Source of the DNA: UBA1740 sp045587025
GTDB lineage: Bacteria; Bacillota; Clostridia; Oscillospirales; CAG-272
Direction: 5' to 3'
Length of the DNA: 64,000 bases
Assembly: GCA_045587025.1 (NCBI GenBank)
Contig: JAZNBK010000053.1
Location: 1 to 64,000 of the forward strand
Positions 43,424 through 53,271 of this stretch are shown one piece after another; the first letter of the stretch is position 1, and every line of letters starts with the position of its first letter. Made by a program: the position numbers and the translations under genes. The notes under the pieces were generated by a model. The model did no database searches. It saw nothing but the letters and a program-made list of their open reading frames with translations, and was not told where the DNA came from.

Positions 43424-44128
43424 TTAATTATATTCAAACATCCTGCGTACAGTTTCCAGATTGCGCGCGTGATTTCTCTCTGCCGTTTTTCGCTCGAATA
43501 ACGAAGCAATCGTGCTTACCCGTCTTACGCAGATGATAGTATCGTCGGGAAGGACCGACAATCCCGAAAGGTTGCCGAACTTCGTACTACTCAATTTTAC
43601 TCCGTATTCGCCAACAAACTCAACGTCTGCATCGCCAACAAATTCAGCAATCGGCAAAAATCCGTCTGCTTCACATACTCTTTCAAAAAGGAAGGGGCTT
43701 AAAAGGCATATCGTCGCCTCTCCTGCGAGAATTTCCTGGTCAAAAACCTCAATATTGTTTGCAATCAAGGTGGTATTCGCCTCATAACCGTTATCAAGCT
43801 CGTTAAGCTCTCGGATTTCCTCGGGAGACATTATAAAAAGCTCTCTTATAGCGACGTTCGTTTTTCCGTCGCCGTCCTCATCGTCAACCACGTTATAGAA
43901 GTCGCCTTCCACGTCAAGCAACTGCTTGCGACTCATCTGACATGGCCCTGCATACATAATGTAAGAATCGTAGCTATTATTTTCTGCCGCCTGAACTATA
44001 CATATAATTCCCGCAACAATAAAAAACAGCGCGAAAAGAGTCACCAATTTATAATGATACCAATAGTTTTCAATCCAAAGACGAAAGGCGGATTTCGGCC
44101 TTTCAAATACCTTTTCGTTATTATCCAT
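43424..44128 (-). CDS. Hypothetical single-pass membrane protein
   Basis: The product (about 234 aa) is not recognised. A cytoplasmic N-terminus is followed by one transmembrane helix (LVTLFALFFIVAGIICIVQA) and an extracytoplasmic domain. That domain includes an acidic stretch DDEDGDGKTN that resembles a calcium-binding loop, which is suggestive only. I place the start at the ATG at 44128 because AAAGGA lies six bases upstream. It lies about 100 bp after lysS and 80 bp before the MATE gene. Confidence 0.6.
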   Translation of the reverse strand: MDNNEKVFERPKSAFRLWIENYWYHYKLVTLFALFFIVAGIICIVQAAENNSYDSYIMYAGPCQMSRKQLLDVEGDFYNVVDDEDGDGKTNVAIRELFIMSPEEIRELNELDNGYEANTTLIANNIEVFDQEILAGEATICLLSPFLFERVCEADGFLPIAEFVGDADVEFVGEYGVKLSSTKFGNLSGLSVLPDDTIICVRRVSTIASLFERKTAERNHARNLETVRRMFEYN

Positions 44129-44230
44129 TTCCATTCCTTTCAACACAAATGACAGGGCTTTTGCCAAAAAAAGCAGCAAGCTTCGCAAACGGAAGAAAAG
44201 ATATGCTTTTCAGGCAAAAGCCCTGCGTAT

Positions 44231-45733
44231 TTATTCAGATGCCTTTTCCGGCTTCATCGTGGGGAAAAGCAATACGTCACGAATAGAAGCGCTATCAGTA
44301 AGAAGCATAACAAGTCGGTCTATTCCAAAGCCAAGTCCGCCCGTAGGAGCGAGACCGTATTCGAGCGCAGTTACGTAATCGTAATCTACCTGCGCCGTCG
44401 TGTTCGGATCTTCCGCCTTTTTAAGCGCTACCTGACGCTCAAATCTCTCTTTCTGGTCGATAGGATCGTTAAGCTCGCTGAAGGCGTTTCCAAACTCGGT
44501 AGCGTCTATGAAGTACTCGAACCGTTCTGTGAATGCAGGTTCACTCGGCTTTCTCTTTGCAAGAGGACTGTTTTCAACGGGATAGTCATAAATGAACGTA
44601 GGTTGAATAAGTTTTTCCTCTACGTATGCATCGAAAAGCTCTATCAAAACCGTGCCCTTCGTAGCATTCTTCGGAACCTCGACGCGCATTTTCTTTGCGC
44701 ACTCTCTCGCGTCCTCGTCAGATTTCCATTCATAGTAGTCGCAACCGGCGTGCTTCTTAACTGCCTCAGCCATTGTAAGACGTTCCCAATTTCCCATATG
44801 AATTTCTTTGCCCTGATAAGTAATATCCAAGCTTCCGCAAATCTTTAACGCAAGTAATTTATAAAGCTCCTCTACCAAGTCCATCATACCCTTGTAATCT
44901 GTGTATGCTTGGTATAACTCTATTGTAGTAAATTCAGGATTATGCTTGGTATCCATTCCTTCGTTACGGAAGATACGACCTACCTCGTACACTCTATCAA
45001 TACCGCCGACGATCAGGCGCTTGAGATAAAGCTCCGTTTCGATACGAAGATACATATCCATATCAAGAGTATTGTGATGAGTAATAAAAGGTCTCGCAGA
45101 TGCGCCAATCTCAAAGGGGGTAAGTATCGGGGTATCTACCTCGAGGAAGCCCTTTCCATCAAGATAGTTACGGATTTCTCTTAAAATCTGACTGCGCTTA
45201 ATGAAGGTGTCCTTGACCTCAGGATTTGCTATCAAATCCACGTATCTCTGTCTGTAACGAAGATCGGTGTTGGTCAAGCCGTGGAACTTTTCAGGCAAAG
45301 GAAGCAAGGATTTTGAAAGAAGCACGAGCTTCTGCGCGTGCACGGAAACCTCGCCCGTCTGAGTTTTGAAAACGAAGCCCTCCAAGCCAATAATATCTCC
45401 TACGTCCCACTTTTTAAAATCAGCGTAAACGTCCTCTCCGACGTCGTCGCGCTTTACGTAGGACTGAATTTTACCGCTACCGTCCAAAACGTGCATAAAG
45501 GACGCCTTGCCCATAATACGACGGCTGACTATTCTTCCCGCAATGCTTACGGTTTTTCCCTCGTATTGTTCAAAATCAGAAATTATTTCAGAGCTTTTTG
45601 CGTTTACGTCGTACTTAGTTATTTCAAAGGGGTTCTTGCCCGCTTCGATCAATGCGGCAAGCTTGTCGCGTCTTACCTGAAGCTCGTTTGTTACGTTGTT
45701 CTCTGCTATATTTGCATTATTGTTTGCGCTCAT
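44231..45733 (-). CDS. lysS: Lysyl-tRNA synthetase (class II)
   Basis: This class II synthetase charges tRNA-Lys. The product of about 500 aa has the N-terminal OB-fold anticodon-binding domain and the catalytic core with motif 2 VYEVGRIFRNEG and motif 3 GLGFGIDRLVMLL. The ATG at 45733 has GAGGAT five to six bases before it; earlier in-frame starts would run into greA. It is co-transcribed with greA (19 bp apart). Confidence 0.97.
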   Translation of the reverse strand: MSANNNANIAENNVTNELQVRRDKLAALIEAGKNPFEITKYDVNAKSSEIISDFEQYEGKTVSIAGRIVSRRIMGKASFMHVLDGSGKIQSYVKRDDVGEDVYADFKKWDVGDIIGLEGFVFKTQTGEVSVHAQKLVLLSKSLLPLPEKFHGLTNTDLRYRQRYVDLIANPEVKDTFIKRSQILREIRNYLDGKGFLEVDTPILTPFEIGASARPFITHHNTLDMDMYLRIETELYLKRLIVGGIDRVYEVGRIFRNEGMDTKHNPEFTTIELYQAYTDYKGMMDLVEELYKLLALKICGSLDITYQGKEIHMGNWERLTMAEAVKKHAGCDYYEWKSDEDARECAKKMRVEVPKNATKGTVLIELFDAYVEEKLIQPTFIYDYPVENSPLAKRKPSEPAFTERFEYFIDATEFGNAFSELNDPIDQKERFERQVALKKAEDPNTTAQVDYDYVTALEYGLAPTGGLGFGIDRLVMLLTDSASIRDVLLFPTMKPEKASE

Positions 45734-45752
45734 AATGTATCCTCTCAAAGTT

Positions 45753-46235
45753 TTACGCTCTCGAAACGGAAAGAATATGCAAATGCACGACATTTCCGTT
45801 AGGAAGCTCTACTGCAACCTGATCGCCCGTAATCGCGCCGAGCAATGCCTGACCTATCGGTGACTGGTCGGAAATTTTACCGTGAACGGGGTCCGTTTCA
45901 TAAGAGCCGACGATATGATAGGTAACGTCCTTGTTCTTCTCTTGATTATGAACCTCGACGATAGAGCCGACGCTGACAACCGAGGAATCTATCTCGCTAT
46001 CGTCAACAACGTGAGCGTTCTTTATAAGCTCCTCAAGCTCAAACGCTCTTGCCGCAAGCTTCGCCTGCTCGTTCTTAGCCTCATCGTACTCGCTGTTTTC
46101 CGAAAGGTCGCCGAAGCTTCTCGCCTGAGCTATTTCTCGCTTGTTTCTCTCCATCTCCACGTGCTTTATGTGGTCCAACTCGTCCTGCAACGCCTTAAAG
46201 CCCGCGGCGGTATAATTTCTCTGCTTATCTGACAT
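45753..46235 (-). CDS. greA: Transcription elongation factor GreA
   Basis: This factor stimulates RNA cleavage by stalled RNA polymerase. The 160-aa product has the N-terminal coiled-coil (about 1-75) with the acidic tip DLSENSEYDEAKNEQ and the C-terminal FKBP-like domain with SPIGQALLGA. It lies between ctpA and lysS, with short gaps on either side. Confidence 0.97.
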   Translation of the reverse strand: MSDKQRNYTAAGFKALQDELDHIKHVEMERNKREIAQARSFGDLSENSEYDEAKNEQAKLAARAFELEELIKNAHVVDDSEIDSSVVSVGSIVEVHNQEKNKDVTYHIVGSYETDPVHGKISDQSPIGQALLGAITGDQVAVELPNGNVVHLHILSVSRA

Positions 46236-46269
46236 GACAATTCTCCTTTAAAGGTTTTATATAATGTTT

Positions 46270-47688
46270 TTAGTTTCCGAGAGTATTCATTATCCGTATA
46301 ATACGGTTAATTTCTTCTACGCCCGCCTGAAGCTGTGTGTCCTCTTCATAGGTGAGCTTGTAGATGTTTTTATTTTGAGCTTCCTCTGAAAGCTCAACCT
46401 CAATATCGGGGGTTATACCTATTCCGTCATAGTTGGGACTATACGGGGGAGCATAGTGGAAGTAGGTTATCGTAACTACCGAGCCGTCCTCTTTTCCGTT
46501 TACGTCGGTAAGCGGTACGCTCGTTTGTCCGACGCCCTTTCCGTAGGTTTTTACACCTATAAGCGTCGCCGCATTATAGTCGTTCAACGACGAAGTGAAA
46601 AGCTCTCCCGCACTGGCGGTATTCTGGTTCGTAATAACCGCCATAGGCAGATTTATCTGATGATTTTCATAATATTCATTAAAAATTCTGAACGACCAGC
46701 TGCAATCGTCAACGGAAGAAATAGTATAATTGTGCGTCTCATCCTTATATTCCATATGAACGATAGGACCGTCGGGCAAAATATATTCCAAAATTGCTAC
46801 AACCGAGTCGAGCGAGCCGCCGGGATTGTTTCTTAAATCAAAAATCAAGCCCTTTGCGCCCATGCTATCAAGAGACGTATACGCGTCGACGAACTGACCG
46901 TAGGTTTTGCCGTCAAAGCCGGTAATTCTTATATAGCCGATATTATCGGGCATCATCTCAAAATCTATCGTCTGCTCTATTACCTTTTCTCTTATAACGT
47001 CAAAGGTGATACGCTCGCCGTCTCGCATAACGGTAATGTTTACGCTCGTTCCAAGCTCGCCTCTGACCTTATCAATAGTTTCATAATATCCGATTTTCGC
47101 AATGTCCTCTCCGCCTACTTCAACGAGAACATCGCCCGGCAAAATTCCAACTCTGTCGGCAGGGCTGTCTTCAAAGACCATAAGAATATCGATATATTTG
47201 TCCTCGTTCATCGTAACCTGAACGCCTATGCCTGCATATTCGCCGTTCATATCGTCCTTATAGTCCTCGTATGCATCCGCATCGTAATAATACGCATACT
47301 TGTCACCCATTACGTGAAGATAGGAATCTATAAACACCGTAGTAGCGTCATCAACCGTCTCAATGTCTCCTATATCAACGTTTTGAACGATGAACTTGAT
47401 AACGTCTGCGCTAATCTCGGAATATTCTTTATATTCGCCGACGTAAAGCGAGGCAAATATCTCCTCGACCTGCAAAAGCTTGTTATAATCAACTAAAGAA
47501 AGGAACGCATTCATTTCTTCCTTATCAAAGGTATAGTCAACTATGGGAGTAGTTATCAACGGATTTTGAGTCGTCGGAGCGTCCGACGGCTTTTTCCCCA
47601 TATCGCAAGAAAGCAGTGAAAGGGATATAGCTATAACGATAAGAAGAACTGCAATTCTTCTAAGGGAAATTTTCTTTGTATTATTCAT
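46270..47688 (-). CDS. S41-family C-terminal processing peptidase, lipoprotein
   Basis: The product of about 472 aa has a lipoprotein signal (IAISLSLLSC, cysteine near residue 27), a PDZ domain (GIGVQVTMNEDKYIDI to VDKVRGELGTS) and the S41 catalytic domain. The catalytic serine lies in NQNTASAGELFTSS and the lysine in TYGKGVGQTSV. CTP proteases trim or degrade exported proteins at the membrane. The ATG at 47688 has GGAG seven bases upstream. Confidence 0.92.
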   Translation of the reverse strand: MNNTKKISLRRIAVLLIVIAISLSLLSCDMGKKPSDAPTTQNPLITTPIVDYTFDKEEMNAFLSLVDYNKLLQVEEIFASLYVGEYKEYSEISADVIKFIVQNVDIGDIETVDDATTVFIDSYLHVMGDKYAYYYDADAYEDYKDDMNGEYAGIGVQVTMNEDKYIDILMVFEDSPADRVGILPGDVLVEVGGEDIAKIGYYETIDKVRGELGTSVNITVMRDGERITFDVIREKVIEQTIDFEMMPDNIGYIRITGFDGKTYGQFVDAYTSLDSMGAKGLIFDLRNNPGGSLDSVVAILEYILPDGPIVHMEYKDETHNYTISSVDDCSWSFRIFNEYYENHQINLPMAVITNQNTASAGELFTSSLNDYNAATLIGVKTYGKGVGQTSVPLTDVNGKEDGSVVTITYFHYAPPYSPNYDGIGITPDIEVELSEEAQNKNIYKLTYEEDTQLQAGVEEINRIIRIMNTLGN

Positions 47689-47741
47689 ATTTTTCTCCGT
47701 GCTGCAAATCAAACGTCAGTTTGATTTAACGCATAAATGAA

Positions 47742-48833
47742 TTAGAACTTAGTCGGACGGTTTACAAGATATCTCTTTACCATAAGAGCGACCTTGAAGG
47801 TGACCGCCTGATCAAATTCACGCAAATCAAGACCTGTAATCTTGCGAATCTTCTCTAATCTGTAAACCAAGGTGTTTCTGTGAACGAAAAGCTTTCTCGA
47901 CGCCTCGGATACGTTCAGGTTGTTCTCAAAGAAGGTCTGCACCGTCGCCAGCGTTTCTCTGTCAAGAGACTCGAGCGGTCCTTTTTTGAACACCTCCTGC
48001 AAGAATATCTCGCAAAGAGTGGTAGGAAGCTGATATATAAGACGGCCGATACCCAAATTGTCGTAGCTTATTACGTCCTTTTCGGTATCAAACACCTTTC
48101 CGACCTCGATAGAAATTCTCGCTTCCTTATACGCTCTCGCCAAATCCTTCAAGGAGTCCGAAATCGTACTTACGCCGATATACGCCTTGGCAAAAAATTC
48201 CGTGTTCAAGGTCTGAACGATAGATTCAGCCAATTCCTCCGCTTCTGAAATTTCGTAATTTTCAGGAACCTGTTTAACGAGAACGATATCCTGCTCGCTT
48301 ATGCTGATTATATAATCGTGCGCTCTGTCGGGGAACATTCCCTGAATAATATCGTAGGGGAGCATATCGGTCTTAACGCCAAATTTGATAATCAAAACGA
48401 CGTGCTTTCCCTCTTCCTCAAAATGAAGCTCCTTGCTTTTTACGTAAATATCGCTCGGTAGGATATTATCAAGCATTATATTCTTGACAAAGGACGTCTT
48501 ATCATGCTTTTCATAATAGAGACTTTTTATGCCGTCAAGAGTTACGGCGAGAATGCCCGTCGCCATTTCTGCGCGCTCATCTGTGCCTTCAACGAAAACG
48601 GTATATTCCTCGTTTTCTGCGCCGCTACCTACTACGTAACGATATGTATATCCGCCAATAAGGGCAATGTTTCCCGAATAAGCAAGCTCTTCTCTAACTC
48701 CAAGTCGAGTTTCTCCTATTTGTGAATACTCGCTGCATGCAATAACAATCCCATTCTCGTCAATCACGCCGACAGTGCGTCCAACTGTGTCTCTTGTGCG
48801 TTGCATAACTCCTTGAAATATACGATTAGACAT
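47742..48833 (-). CDS. CdaR/PucR-type transcriptional regulator
   Basis: This protein of about 363 aa has an N-terminal sugar-diacid-recognition-like sensor (FQGVMQRTRDTVGRTVGVID) and a C-terminal helix-turn-helix (NVSEASRKLFVHRNTLVYRL) of the PucR/CdaR type. Relatives activate glycerate, glucarate or purine catabolism. A glycerate kinase of the GlxK type lies 9 kb away at 57.3 kb; a link is speculative. The ATG at 48833 is preceded by GTGAGG. It lies upstream of the ctp-greA-lysS run. The roughly 250-bp gap to rsmE shows only AT-rich sequence. Confidence 0.85.
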   Translation of the reverse strand: MSNRIFQGVMQRTRDTVGRTVGVIDENGIVIACSEYSQIGETRLGVREELAYSGNIALIGGYTYRYVVGSGAENEEYTVFVEGTDERAEMATGILAVTLDGIKSLYYEKHDKTSFVKNIMLDNILPSDIYVKSKELHFEEEGKHVVLIIKFGVKTDMLPYDIIQGMFPDRAHDYIISISEQDIVLVKQVPENYEISEAEELAESIVQTLNTEFFAKAYIGVSTISDSLKDLARAYKEARISIEVGKVFDTEKDVISYDNLGIGRLIYQLPTTLCEIFLQEVFKKGPLESLDRETLATVQTFFENNLNVSEASRKLFVHRNTLVYRLEKIRKITGLDLREFDQAVTFKVALMVKRYLVNRPTKF

Positions 48834-49081
48834 ATTTTTCCTCACTTTCAAAGCTTTCATGAATTTTAGTAGTCAAAAGCATTATATCTGCATAAAATCC
48901 AAAACGGTCAAATTTCACGGACAAAACGGTTTTGAGAATTTCGCTTTCTTATATTTGTGCCGTTTTAGTAATACTGTACTACATTGTAATATATTTTTTG
49001 TCGTTTTTCAATAGAAAAAATTAAAAAAATATAAAAATTTACAAATTTTTAGTCGTTTTTTTATACATTTTGCCCTGAAAA

Positions 49082-49819
49082 TTACAATTCATAAAAAAAG
49101 GATATGCAGGAAAGCGCAAAAATAGGAGCAGTTTCGCACCTTAAAATTCGTTTTCCGAGTGTGACAGGAATTGCGCCCTTCGCCTTCGCCTCGTTCGCTT
49201 CCCTTTCGGAAAAACCGCCCTCGCTTCCTATAATGATAGCGAGAGAGCTTATATTTCTTCCCTTTTCATCAAGAAGCTGTTTTATCGTATCGGTATGGCA
49301 GTCCTCATAACAAAAAAGCGCCATATCGCACGCAGATGCCCGTTCGAGCATAGCGTCGAAGGAAAGGGGGGCGCAAATCTCGGGTATGCGGGAGCGCCCG
49401 CACTGCTTCGCCGCCTCGCGCGCAATTTTGTTCATTCTTGTGAGCTGTTTATCTATCTTTTCAGCTTTTGGGCGCTTAACGCATCTCTCGCTTTCAAAGG
49501 GCGTGACGCTAAAAACGCCGAGCTCTACCGACTTTTGAATTATAAGCTCGAGCTTATCGCCCTTCGGAAACGCCTGAAAAAGATGCACGAACAGGGGAGC
49601 TTCTCCCGCGCCGTCCCTCTCTTCGCATATCTCTGCCGTAACGGCTTCCCCGTCCATATGGCAAAGCTTGCACAGGTATTCTCTGCCGTCTTTATCGCAG
49701 ACGGTAATGCTGTCGCCTACCGCCATACGCAAGGAATAGGAAATATGATGAGCGTCCTCTCTGTCGAGCGTTACTATCTTGTCTTTGATTTTTTCGTTAT
49801 CTACAAAAAATCTCGGCAT
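49082..49819 (-). CDS. rsmE: 16S rRNA m3U1498 methyltransferase
   Basis: This SPOUT-class enzyme methylates U1498 of 16S rRNA. The 245-aa product has the PUA-like N-terminus (MPRFFVD) and the C-terminal knot with IIGSEGGFSEREANEA and VTLGKRILRCETAPIFAL. It is the last gene of the ireB-ribF-prmA-rsmE operon, 13 bp after prmA. Confidence 0.95.
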   Translation of the reverse strand: MPRFFVDNEKIKDKIVTLDREDAHHISYSLRMAVGDSITVCDKDGREYLCKLCHMDGEAVTAEICEERDGAGEAPLFVHLFQAFPKGDKLELIIQKSVELGVFSVTPFESERCVKRPKAEKIDKQLTRMNKIAREAAKQCGRSRIPEICAPLSFDAMLERASACDMALFCYEDCHTDTIKQLLDEKGRNISSLAIIIGSEGGFSEREANEAKAKGAIPVTLGKRILRCETAPIFALSCISFFYEL

Positions 49820-49832
49820 AAGCCCTCCAAGT

Positions 49833-50750
49833 TTATTTTCTCTTCGCTAAAATTGCGAGCCAATCGTTCTCTCGCTTTTCCTCCACGGCAACATAGCCGT
49901 GCTCCTCTAACGCATTATATATTTCCGCCGCTCTCGGCTCAATTATACCCGAAAGAATTATTTTTCCGTCATCTGCGAGATAATCCTTCATTTCGGGCAA
50001 CATTCTCAAAATTATGTCGGCGACGATATTCGCCAAAATCAGATCGTATTTTCCGTTTGAAAGGTCGACCGATTTGAACAAGTCCGACGTGTCGCAGGTG
50101 ATATTCTTTGCGCCGTCCGCCGCTATATTCTCTCTCGCCACCTTAACTGCGACAGGATCGACGTCGTAAGCCGCGCAGCTTTTTGCGCCGAGCTTTGCGG
50201 CGCATATAGCGAGTATACCGCTTCCGCATCCCATATCAAGAACTCTTTCATTTCCCGTCATTTTATCCTGCATAAGCTCGATTACCAAGCGGGTGGTTTC
50301 GTGCGTGCCCGTGCCGAACGCCATTCCGGGATCCATACGCAAGACGATCTCGCCCTCGCCCGAGGTATATTCCTCCCAAGCGGGAACTATCGTTATCTTT
50401 CCGAGCTTTATCGGCTTATAATACTTTTTCCAGCTCTCCGCCCAGTCCTCCTCGCAAACACCCTCGTACCTGATTTCCGCGTCTATATTGAGCAAGGAAA
50501 GGCGTTCCTTCAAGAACGCCGTGTATTCGGGCAAGCTTTTGTCCTCTGAAACAAAGATAGAGACCTCCGCGTAATTTTTGTCCGCGTTTAAAATGCTTTC
50601 GTCTATCAGGTCGCCGTACATGCCGTTTACAGATAGGTCGCTGTAATCCTCTATCATAAGTCCGCTATCGAGCATGCACATAAGAGCGCAAAGGGCGTCG
50701 AAATCCTCTTTTTTTGCTCTTGCGGTCAATTTCGTCCACTGTTCTGCCAT
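49833..50750 (-). CDS. prmA: Ribosomal protein L11 methyltransferase
   Basis: This SAM-dependent enzyme trimethylates L11. The 305-aa product has the N-terminal L11-binding domain and the Rossmann-fold part with DPGMAFGTGTHETTRL, VLDMGCGSGILAI and LILANIVADII. It overlaps the ribF end by 25 bp, and rsmE follows directly, a common pair in Firmicutes. Confidence 0.96.
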   Translation of the reverse strand: MAEQWTKLTARAKKEDFDALCALMCMLDSGLMIEDYSDLSVNGMYGDLIDESILNADKNYAEVSIFVSEDKSLPEYTAFLKERLSLLNIDAEIRYEGVCEEDWAESWKKYYKPIKLGKITIVPAWEEYTSGEGEIVLRMDPGMAFGTGTHETTRLVIELMQDKMTGNERVLDMGCGSGILAICAAKLGAKSCAAYDVDPVAVKVARENIAADGAKNITCDTSDLFKSVDLSNGKYDLILANIVADIILRMLPEMKDYLADDGKIILSGIIEPRAAEIYNALEEHGYVAVEEKRENDWLAILAKRK

Positions 50751-51658
50751 TTTTCTGCCTCTTTCATATCCTTATAGATTTGTTTTTTCAGCTCGTCAAC
50801 GCTCGAAAAGCGCATCTCTTCACGAATAAAGTCAAGAAATTCCACCGTCACTTCCCTGCCGTACAGGTCGCCGTTATATCCCATTATATGAGTTTCGCAA
50901 TTAACGCGGCCGTCGCTATCCACGGTAGGTCTGACACCGACGTTGGTGACCGAATAGTAATGCTCGCCGTCTATATAAGCTCTCGTTACGTAAACGCCGT
51001 TTTTGATTTTGACGATATTATCGTCGATATACTGATTTGCGGTAGGCGAGCCGAGCGTATGCCCGAGCCCCTTGCCGTGATAGACCTCGCCCGTAACAGA
51101 AAAAGGTCTGCCTAAAAGCTCTCTCGCTTTTTTTACGTCGCCTATCTCGACACAACGCCTTATAGCAGTCGAGCTTACGGGGCTTCCATTAATATTAAAG
51201 GCGGGGTATACTATGCACTCCGCGTTTTCCTTATTCATCAAAGAAACGAGAGTATCCGCATCTCCCGCGGCGCCGCGTCCAAATCTGAAATTATAACCGC
51301 ACACGGAAAGCCGCGCGTTACAGACGCCGACGACTATATGGCGCACAAATTCCTCGGGCGACATATTTTTTACCGACTGAAAATCCAAAATAACGGCGTA
51401 ATCAATCCCCAATTCTCTGAAAAGCTCAAGCTTTTCTCTTTCAGAAGAGAGGCGCATTGCGCCGTTTTTCAAGCCCGTGCCCCCACTCTCCGAAAATGTG
51501 AGCACGGCAGAAGAGAGACCTCTGCTCTTCGCCTCAGAAACGGCGAGCGACAAAAGCTCCCGATGCCCCAGATGAACGCCGTCAAAAAATCCAAGCGCCA
51601 CCACCGTATGCTCTGTAACGGTAGTGGCTTCCCGGCTTTGTAAATTCAGTATTCTCAA
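50726..51658 (-). CDS. ribF: Bifunctional riboflavin kinase / FAD synthetase
   Basis: This enzyme makes FMN and FAD from riboflavin. The 310-aa product has an N-terminal nucleotidyltransferase half (VALGFFDGVHLGHRELL, then GYNFRFGRGAAGD) and a C-terminal riboflavin-kinase half (GKGLGHTLGSPTANQY, VTNVGVRPTVDSDG). Its start overlaps the end of ireB by 4 bp. Confidence 0.97.
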   Translation of the reverse strand: MRILNLQSREATTVTEHTVVALGFFDGVHLGHRELLSLAVSEAKSRGLSSAVLTFSESGGTGLKNGAMRLSSEREKLELFRELGIDYAVILDFQSVKNMSPEEFVRHIVVGVCNARLSVCGYNFRFGRGAAGDADTLVSLMNKENAECIVYPAFNINGSPVSSTAIRRCVEIGDVKKARELLGRPFSVTGEVYHGKGLGHTLGSPTANQYIDDNIVKIKNGVYVTRAYIDGEHYYSVTNVGVRPTVDSDGRVNCETHIMGYNGDLYGREVTVEFLDFIREEMRFSSVDELKKQIYKDMKEAEKWQNSGRN

Positions 51659-51912
51659 AAGTTAGAATTTAAATAACTCTTAAGCAACAACGCAAGTAGC
51701 TCGTCTCTGTCTATCTTGCGGATAAGTCCGCGCGCGCCGTTGTGATTAGTTATATATGTCGGGTCCTCGGAGATAATATACCCAACGAGCTGATTGATAG
51801 GGTTGTAGCCCTTTTCCGTCAACGCCTGATAAACCGTACCTAATATACGGCGAATTTCTATATCCTGGTCCGACGGCTTTGAAAACGTTATGGTTTTATT
51901 TTCATTATTCAT
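51655..51912 (-). CDS. IreB-family regulatory phosphoprotein
   Basis: This 85-aa protein belongs to the IreB (DUF965) family. In Enterococcus, IreB is phosphorylated by the PASTA kinase IreK and controls cephalosporin resistance. Recognised from FSKPSDQDIEIRRILGTVYQ and the YISEDPTYITNHNGAR segment. It is the first gene of the operon and is followed by ribF with a 4-bp overlap. The kinase is not in this window. Confidence 0.92.
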   Translation of the reverse strand: MNNENKTITFSKPSDQDIEIRRILGTVYQALTEKGYNPINQLVGYIISEDPTYITNHNGARGLIRKIDRDELLALLLKSYLNSNF

Positions 51913-51950
51913 TTTGCAATTCCTTTCTCTTTCGGAATTCCGTTTTATTT

Positions 51951-51979
51951 ATTATACACTTTTTTTCTCTCTAAGTCAA
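51951..51979 (-). promoter_or_regulatory. Promoter of ireB-ribF-prmA-rsmE
   Basis: On the minus strand TTGACT (51979-51974), a 17-bp spacer ending in AGTG and TATAAT (51956-51951), 38 bp before the ireB start. Confidence 0.8.
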
Positions 51980-52035
51980 TACATTTCCCCAATAAATGAA
52001 TTTATAAAGTAAAATTGAAAGATATGCTCCGTTTA

Positions 52036-52064
52036 TTGACAAAATACCGTCATTGTGGTAAAAT
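52036..52064 (+). promoter_or_regulatory. Promoter of the RlmL-type methyltransferase gene
   Basis: TTGACA (52036-52041), a 17-bp spacer ending in TGTGG and TAAAAT (52059-52064), 25 bp before the ATG. It is divergent from the ireB promoter. Confidence 0.75.
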
Positions 52065-52089
52065 ATGAAAAAAACTAAAGAGGTTATAT

Positions 52090-53211
52090 ATGAGATTTGA
52101 GCTTGTCGCTACCTGCCTTTTCGGTCTTGAGCATTTGCTTGGCGAGGAAATTGACAATTTAGGATACGAGCGCATAAAAACGATAGACGGCAGAGTCAGC
52201 TTTTTAGGCGATTTTGAGGCGGTCGCAATTGCTAACGTGTTTTTGAGATACGCCGAAAGAGTATATATCAAGCTCGGCGAGTTTGAGGCGGATACCTTCG
52301 ACGCCCTCTTTGAAGGCACGAAGGCGCTCCCATGGGAAACCTGGATAGGAAAGAACGACGCCTTCCCCGTGAAGGGACATTCTATAAACAGCGCTCTTTT
52401 TTCGATACCCGACTGTCAGAAAATAGTCAAAAAGGCGATAGTTTCCCGTCTTTCCGACGCCTACGGGATAAAATGGTTTGAGGAAATCGGTGTTAAATAT
52501 CAGGTCGAGTTCTTCATCTTGAAAAATTCCGCCTCGCTTATGATAGATACCTCGGGCGTACCCCTGCACAAGAGAGGATATCGAACGGAAGCGAATATGG
52601 CGCCTATCAGAGAAACTCTTGCGGCGGCAATAGCGACTATCTCCCGTCCTCGTGAGGACGTATTGCTATGGGACCCGCTCTGCGGCAGCGGAACTATCGC
52701 GATAGAGGCGGCAATGCTGATAAACAAAATCGCCCCCGGTAAAAATCGCTCTTTTTCAGCCGAGCAGTTCCCTCTTATTCCAAAAGCGCATTGGAAAAAC
52801 GCAAGAGAGGAGGCGAGCGACACCGAGCTTCACACAAAATTTGAGGCGTTCGCCTCGGATATCGACGCCGAGTGCGTAAAAATAGCCGAAAGCAACTGTA
52901 AGAGAGCGGGCGTTTCGCAGTATGTAAAATGCTTTCAGGCGGACGCAAGAAAAATAACTTCGGACGGCAGGCGAGGAACAATAGTAACAAATCCGCCTTA
53001 CGGAGAAAGATTACAAACGAAAGAGGAGGCGCAACGCCTGTACCGTGAGTTAGGCGTCAAATTCAGATCTCTCGCTCCCTGGCAGGTATACGTAATTACC
53101 TCGGACGACCGCTTTGAATCCCTCTACGGAAAGCGCGCCGACAAGGTGAGAAAGATATATAACGGAATGATTCCCTGCTATTTGTATCAATTTTTCAAAA
53201 ACAACAAATAA
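52090..53211 (+). CDS. THUMP-domain 23S rRNA methyltransferase (RlmL/YpsC type)
   Basis: This 373-aa SAM-dependent enzyme resembles the N-terminal half of RlmL, which makes m2G2445 in 23S rRNA. It has a THUMP region (about 45-155) and a Rossmann methylase with DPLCGSGTIAIEAAML and the catalytic NPPYGER. The RlmK half is absent, as in other Firmicutes. AAGAGG precedes the ATG. Its downstream hairpin overlaps the spoVAF ribosome-binding site. Confidence 0.93.
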   Translation: MRFELVATCLFGLEHLLGEEIDNLGYERIKTIDGRVSFLGDFEAVAIANVFLRYAERVYIKLGEFEADTFDALFEGTKALPWETWIGKNDAFPVKGHSINSALFSIPDCQKIVKKAIVSRLSDAYGIKWFEEIGVKYQVEFFILKNSASLMIDTSGVPLHKRGYRTEANMAPIRETLAAAIATISRPREDVLLWDPLCGSGTIAIEAAMLINKIAPGKNRSFSAEQFPLIPKAHWKNAREEASDTELHTKFEAFASDIDAECVKIAESNCKRAGVSQYVKCFQADARKITSDGRRGTIVTNPPYGERLQTKEEAQRLYRELGVKFRSLAPWQVYVITSDDRFESLYGKRADKVRKIYNGMIPCYLYQFFKNNK

Positions 53212-53222
53212 TTAAATAGAAT

Positions 53223-53271
53223 AATCCTCTTTCTTTAGGGCAAACTTTAGCTATATAGAAAGAGGATTTTT
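53223..53271 (+). terminator. Terminator hairpin overlapping the spoVAF Shine-Dalgarno
   Basis: A perfect 12-bp stem AATCCTCTTTCT (53223-53234) / AGAAAGAGGATT (53257-53268) followed by TTT. It ends the methyltransferase transcript, and its 3' arm contains the AGAGG that serves the next gene (ATG at 53272). On a read-through transcript the ribosome site would be hidden. Confidence 0.75.
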